Assembly (NCBI RefSeq): GCF_027244095.1
Contig: NC_069669.1
Location: forward strand, 10,008,501-10,072,500
Source: Hemicordylus capensis
Taxonomy: Eukaryota; Chordata; Lepidosauria; Squamata; Cordylidae
Reading direction: 5' to 3'
DNA: 64,000 nucleotides
Shown here: piece after piece, positions 50,921 to 64,000 of the stretch
Position numbering within the stretch: position 1 is the stretch's first letter
Layout of the letters: each line of letters begins with the position of its first letter
Notes under the pieces: model-generated
Databases searched by the model: none
The model's input: the letters and a program-made list of their open reading frames with translations, nothing else
Told to the model about the DNA's origin: nothing
Made by a program: the position numbers and the translations under genes

Positions 50921-53313
50921 CAGATCCTTCGGCAGAGACTCTTTGGAATTTCCTGTTGTTCCGGCTGTACACAGAAACCACCATGGCTTTCGACAACCAC
51001 AGGTTCTCCCACTCTTGCACAGGACAAGGCTGGAGGGAGACTCTCGTCTGCTGGTGGACGTTGACTTGACCAACAAGGTACTGCTTTGATCTCGAAGCAA
51101 GCCCGCCTACTTGAAGCCGTTTTCGGACAAACTGGCTACCCCTTAACTGAAGAGATCTCAGTTATGCACCTTTGCCCGAAGTCCAAACACATCGGGAGGA
51201 CCACGAAGACAGAACAGCCCCTGCTCAACTGAAGCTGTCCCAGCCCAGGCGTAGCTGGCCTGTTCCTAAGGTCATACCCAGTGGTTTTTGACTTGCACTT
51301 CCTGGTTCGACTGAATGGGGCCATTTTGGATGGTGGCCAATACCAGACCTTCAGGGCTTGGACCATAGAGATGCAGGAGCAGAATGTCTCTGCCGGCTGC
51401 AGTACAAATGGCAACATTCAAGTGGATAAGTTCAGGGTTGAGTGATGTTCTAGCCTGCCTTGGCTCTGTGGCACAAACTCTGTCCTCTTCTGACCACCGT
51501 CTTGCCTCAATGAGGCCTGAAGATTCAATGCCAGTCCGTTTTCCTGTTCTCGGTTTCCAGTTTGGTAGGAGCAGTTTCCTTTGGTTGATGGTCTCAGGGA
51601 CAGAACCCAGCTTCTTGCTGTTCTCTTCATAGGGCATCTCCTTCATCAAGGGCTTTTAAGAGAACCTGGTGCCCTAGATGTGAATGTGGGGACTGCAAAT
51701 CGAAGCAAGAGGCTAACTTGCTGGGAGTTGACGTGTTCATCTCATGCTTATCCATTTCCAGGAGGAATTCAGATCTCTTAATTCTCCTCCACTGGACTTG
51801 CTCCCAGAGCTCAGATGGAGATTCTGCAGTGGAAACAGCCCTCAAAAATATGAGGGAGAGTGAAAATGGGAGGAGAGAGACAGCAGGTTGTAGGGGCGAG
51901 GAGGTTGGTGGTCTTTGTCCCACTTGATCCTTCTCACCAAGCTTCCAAGATGCTTATCTGGTGCATAGTATTTCCTGTAAGAGGGATTCCCAGATGTCGT
52001 TGACTACAACTCCCAGCATCCCCAGCTGTAGTGGCCTTTGGCTGGCAATTATGGGAGTTGTAGTCAATAACAGCTGGGAATCCCTGTTAGAGGGCTGGTG
52101 TGGCACGGAAGAACACCACAGCAGAGAAGGAAAGGGGTCAAGGGTCCCCACATGTGGATCTCTAGATGCTGTTGGGCTACAACTCCCATAATCCCTAGTA
52201 ACAATGGCTCAAGGCCATTGGAGTGCTCTCACCCCTTCTTTATCCTGACCTCCAAACCATTAGGGTAACATTTCAGTCCTTTTTTGCACCAAGCAAAGGG
52301 TTTGGGTCAGTTAGTAACAACAAACTGGTGTCCTCTCTCCATGGACTGGAGGATATTCCTGCCCATTTTCATTTCCATTCTTCGGACAACAACATCAATA
52401 AACTTTCGAGAAGTTTTTGTATTTTAAACCTCTTAAAGCTTTGCAAACACCCTTGCAGATGTGGCCCGCCAGTGTCTCATCTCCATTCCTAGTCCATGAT
52501 TTTTTGTTTTTATGTGTGTAACTGCAACATACCCATGCAAGTTGGGCCACTGTGGGCCTGTTGATCAGGCTAATAAAAGCACATCCCATGGAAACCTGAA
52601 AGCCTTAAAAGGCTATTGCCCACTTCTCATCCCTAGGGGGCCAGAGCGTGTCAAAATTCACGATGGGCATTCACCCCCTCCGATGGTACCGCCCGCCCCA
52701 GCTGCCTTCTGTACTAACACGGAGAAATGTCGATTGGATGGAAGTTCCTCCTACCACCCTTTCCCTCCCTGCCATGAACAGCTTCGCCTGCTAAACTTCT
52801 GCACCTCACTCTGTTCCTAGAGGCACAGGACCAGTGTAGGAAGTTGGCAACACTGGTCATCTCTTTCCAGTTTCTCTTGTACATTCCTCTCCCACCGATC
52901 CATCCGGTTCTCCCATCCTGCCATGAACCCCTGCCCTATTTTGCATCGCGTCATTGAGATTTATACTCCCACTGCCAACTTCTGGCAGCACGAAGTGGAG
53001 CAAAGGCAGCGGGCATGCTGCTTTAACTAGAACATTTGCCAGTGGGGTGGAAGCCGTGTGTCCCCATTCGAGAGCACACACCGGCAGGTGTGACAATTGC
53101 AGCAAATGATTTGAGTGGCTTCCGTGACTGGAGTTCAGGTTCCGACTTGTTCATCCTGGGGGGGGGGGGGAGGTGGAGCAGGAGAGAAAGAGCGCTAGAG
53201 GGACCAATTCCCAAGATGCTCTTCAGCAAGCTGGTTGCACTGAACTCTCGTTCCTTTCTTATCCTCGTCTGAAACGGTTCGTTGTACCCCTGGACTTTTA
53301 TTTTTGCATTAAA
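50921..53313 (+). other. JMJD8 3' UTR candidate region with MITE copies
   Basis: No coding exon is seen here. Much of 50921-51950 and 52220-53310 is not obviously repetitive. Candidate polyA signals are AATAAA at 52397-52402 and 52572-52577, and ATTAAA at 53308-53313. hAT-type MITE copies occupy 51969-52100 and about 52155-52220. A long 3' UTR convergent with STUB1 is plausible but unproven. Confidence 0.4.
51969..52100. mobile_element. hAT-type palindromic MITE
   Basis: GTATTTCCTGTAAGAGGGATT-type left end and CTGTTAGAGGGC right end enclose GACTACAACTCCCAGCATCC and ATGGGAGTTGTAGTCAATAA. Confidence 0.65.
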
Positions 53314-53451
53314 ATGGATTTCAGAAACCCTGCATTGTCAAGTAGATGTTGATGCAGCAGAAAGTCCTGGCCGGGGGACAGATCCTTTTTTTCTGGGGCT
53401 TGGGGTGGGGGAGAGGACAGCATCCTAAACTGGGCTTTATTTATTTATCAC

Positions 53452-53573
53452 AGGGTTTCTTAACCTTGGGCCCCCAGATGTTGTTGGACTACAACTCCCA
53501 GAATCCCCAGACATGGCCTTTGTGGCTGGGGGTTCTGGGGGCCCAAGGTTAAGAAACCCTGGTTTTTCATATT
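53452..53573. mobile_element. hAT-type palindromic MITE
   Basis: CAGGGTTTCTTAACCTTGGG and CCCAAGGTTAAGAAACCCTG are exact inverted ends; the flanks ATTTATCA/GTTTTTCA are a weak 8-bp match. Confidence 0.8.
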
Positions 53574-53654
53574 TCTATACTGCCTGATTATGGACATCTC
53601 TAGGCGGTTGCCAGTTTTGTGATTTTGAGAATAGCTTGTCTGTGGACAGGAACC

Positions 53655-54080
53655 AGTGTTCCGCATAACAGGGCTTCCCAGATGTCGGTGACTACAACTC
53701 CCATAATCCCTGGCTACAACCTTGGTCACATGCTAGCTGAGAAGTCTCTGGCCTCTTAACACACAGGAGGTCCCCGCAGCCACAAAACAGTCAACCTCAG
53801 CCCTCCTGTAGGTGTTGGCCTACAACTCCCATAATCTCTCGTTATTGGCCACTGTGGCTGGGGATTATGGGAGGTGTAGTCCAGACAGCTGGGGAGGAGC
53901 GAAGTTGAGCAGGCCTGCTATACACTTACTCCTCAGTTATTTACAGGAGGGCCTCATACAGCAGTGGCCCTCCTGCAGATGTTGGACAATTCCCCTATTT
54001 GCGACGATTGGCCACGGTGGCAGGGGATGCTGGGAGTTGTAGTCCAAAAGCAGCAGCAGGGCTGGAGTTGTGCATCCCTG
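53655..54080. mobile_element. Three MITE copies in a row
   Basis: A half copy at 53660-53725, a full one at 53800-53920 (GCCTACAACTCCCATAATCT) and one at 53960-54080 (GCTGGGAGTTGTAGTCCAAA) lie between JMJD8 and STUB1. Confidence 0.6.
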
Positions 54081-54187
54081 GTTTACAGGCACGGTTGAAG
54101 TTGCCCACAAAAGCCAGAGAGCCAACGTATCCCACAACAACAAAACAACACTGCAAGATGTATCGTCGTTATTAAAGGGGGGGGGAT

Positions 54188-55048
54188 TTAATTAAAACAA
54201 AATTATGAACTTTCAATGAGCAGTTGCCCAGGAAACAGCTACCTGGCAGGAGCGGGGGGAGAGGGGGTTACTCGCGCCCCAGCCCCTACCAGGGGAAACC
54301 ATTAACCCTGAACAAACCCAAAATCCGGTCAACGTCTGTATAATAATTATTATTTCTATGTAAGAATCACATAGAAATGCAATTATTTCTATTAGCCCCC
54401 TTCCCCAAACCCTGAAATAAGTGGCTATGTATATACAAAGAAAACAGACAAAAAAACAGCTTATCCCGGACAGACAGGAATCTGCAACGAGGAAACGGAA
54501 AACTTTGTACAGAGAGTGGGCCAGAAATGACAGCTCAAAGCCAAGCCGGGGGGCGGGCGGGGGGTGACCTTGCTGGATGTGGGCTCATCGTGGAGACCGA
54601 CCGGGCCTTCTGTCAGCGGCACGGTTCCGGGAGGGAGGCGCGTGTGCCAAGGGAAACCGAGGCGATCTCTGGAGAGCCGGGCGTGGTTTCCGTGCCGGAG
54701 TATCGTCCTTCGCGAGTCGAGGTGGGTGCCGGAGGCCGCCCCGCCTCACGGAGTGCAGGAGACGTGCTGGAGCCGAGGCCCGCTTCCGCCGACGGAGCCG
54801 GCCTCTCCTCGCCGTCTCGAAGCCAGAGCCGAGGTCTCGCTTCGGCCCACCGTGTCGGAGAACTGCCCAAGGGGAGGGGCCATGCCAGCTCCCACAGCCA
54901 ATGCAGCTCTGGCCATCCAGAGCGGGGAGAGCGCGGGGAGAGACGCAGACAGAGAGTGAGTAAGGCATGGTGCGGGCCCAGCGAACTCGGAGCAGTCCGG
55001 AGTGTGTCTTGGCTGCCGCAGGCAGGGCCTGGCCGCGCCGCTTGGGTA
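54188..55048 (-). other. STUB1 3' UTR candidate, GC-rich
   Basis: Downstream of the STUB1 stop on the minus strand lies a GC-rich block (about 54530-55030), open in several frames but without recognisable protein. An ATTAAA signal on the minus strand at 54188-54193 could end the transcript. The open frames here look like a by-product of base composition. Confidence 0.4.
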
Positions 55049-62935
<7,887 letters not shown>

Positions 62936-64000
62936 CTGGAAGAAAGAGCATGCCGTTAAGAGTGCCGGTTCTCAGCCTGCGGTCCTCAGGTGTTGAAGGG
63001 CGAGCCTCCAGCTCCCATCTTACAGAGCACCTGGCAGGTGCTTTTAGATCTGGGAGGCACAACTCTGGCCCTCCAGCTGATTTCTGGGCTACAACTCCCA
63101 TCATCCCCCAGCCATAGTAGTGTCTACCCAGACTGGCAGCGGCTTCTCCAAGATTGCAGGCAGGAGTCTCTCTCAGCCCTAGCTTGGAGATGCTGCCAGG
63201 GAGGGAACCTGGAACCTTCTGCATGGAGATGCTCTTCCCAGAGTGGCCCCAGCCCTGAGGGGAATAACTTCTGGTGCTCCCACATCTCTCATTCAAATGC
63301 AAAGCAGACTCTGCTTAGCAAAGGGGACAATTCATGCTTCCTGCCACAAGACCTGCTCTCCTCCCACCCTGCTCCCCAGCCGATCTCATTTTGAAGATGG
63401 GCAAATTCAGAAGAATTTCTAATTTTTGAAAAAAGGAGGACTTGGGGGGAAGTGGAGTTTAGTCACCATTGCCACAAACTGCGGAGGCGCCCCGAAAGAA
63501 TCCAGACTGTGGGAACTGCTCCTTTACGCAACTCGGCCGTCTTAATGAACCAGGAGAAACAGCGTGACGCTGTGAGACGGATGAGAGATTATTCATCCAG
63601 ATCTCACAGGAAAGGAAATATCCCAGAGGGCAAGATCATACAAAGAGGTGCAGCAAGTCTATTATGCAAAGCTGAGAGCATCTGTTGCATCTGGAAGCCT
63701 GCATGATTACTGATCAGGGGGGTGGGCGATCTCTTGGTCTACTCATAAGAACAGCCCTGGTGGATCAGGCCCAAGGCCCATCTAGTCCAGCATCCTGTTT
63801 CACACAGTGGCCCACCAGATGCCTCTGAGAAGTCCACAGGCAAGAGATGAAGGCATGCTCTCTCTCTCCTACTGCTACTCCCCTACAACTGGTATTTAGA
63901 AGCATCTTGCCTCTGAGGCTGGAGGTGGCCTATAGCCCTCAGACTAGTAGCCGTTGATAGACCTCTCCTCCGTGAAGTTATCCAAACCCCTCTTAAAGCC
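62936..64000 (-). other. STUB1: STUB1 first intron (part) filled with repeats
   Basis: No candidate for the missing first exon is present. The stretch holds MITE-like sequence (62975-63115), an antisense 5S-headed SINE (63118-63366), unassigned sequence (63370-63740) and an antisense CR1 end from 63748 to the window edge (AGAACAGCCCTGGTGGATCA). Confidence 0.6.

Noticed and set aside
62936-64000. The first coding exon of STUB1
   Set aside because: No minus-strand sequence resembling the CHIP N-terminus or first TPR helix was found, so it must lie beyond the window.

Overview
The window is nuclear DNA from a squamate reptile, most likely a lizard; I cannot name the species. Three things show this: introns with GT/AG borders, vertebrate proteins very close to the mammalian ones as I remember them, and a dense layer of young repeats that includes Sauria-type SINEs (tRNA head, Bov-B-like tail) and CR1/L2-type LINE ends. 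No bacterial, plasmid or CRISPR features are present. I recognised no retroviral, LTR or Polinton fossil.

Four protein genes can be read exon by exon. WDR24 (+, 10224-21358, 9 coding exons, 792 aa) is a GATOR2 subunit that acts upstream of mTORC1. KLHL10 (+, 25086-36937, 5 coding exons, 606 aa) is the spermatid BTB-Kelch adaptor for CUL3. JMJD8 (+, 41235-50920, 9 coding exons, 266 aa) is a JmjC/cupin protein of the ER lumen. STUB1/CHIP (-, 55049 to past the right part of the window) is the chaperone-linked U-box ubiquitin ligase; six exons (251 codons) are inside, and the first coding exon lies beyond 64000. The WDR24-JMJD8-STUB1 order, with JMJD8 and STUB1 tail to tail, matches human 16p13.3. 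KLHL10, which sits on human 17q21, is the odd one out and lies between WDR24 and JMJD8.

Region by region: 1-9690 has no gene I can support and holds SINEs, hAT-type MITEs and simple repeats. 9690-10050 is a CpG-rich promoter with NRF1, TCTCGCGAGA, CRE-like and ETS motifs. 10224-22121 is WDR24 and its 3' UTR. 22400-24950 holds a possible ancient conserved element and LINE/SINE material. 24980-36962 is KLHL10, whose introns carry an IR/DR Tc1 element and an unusual multi-hairpin GC-rich insert. 36963-40100 is repeats. 40100-50920 is JMJD8, with a likely non-coding first exon in a CpG-rich block. 50921-55048 is the convergent 3' region, and 55049-64000 is STUB1.

The most notable repeat biology is a SINE that joins a 5S-rRNA-like head to a tRNA-derived body, with more than a dozen copies here, some nested in or by hAT elements. 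Also notable is a palindromic hAT MITE family that spreads an ACTACAACTCCCA core close to the ZNF143 site. All exon borders were read by eye; nothing was aligned or searched.
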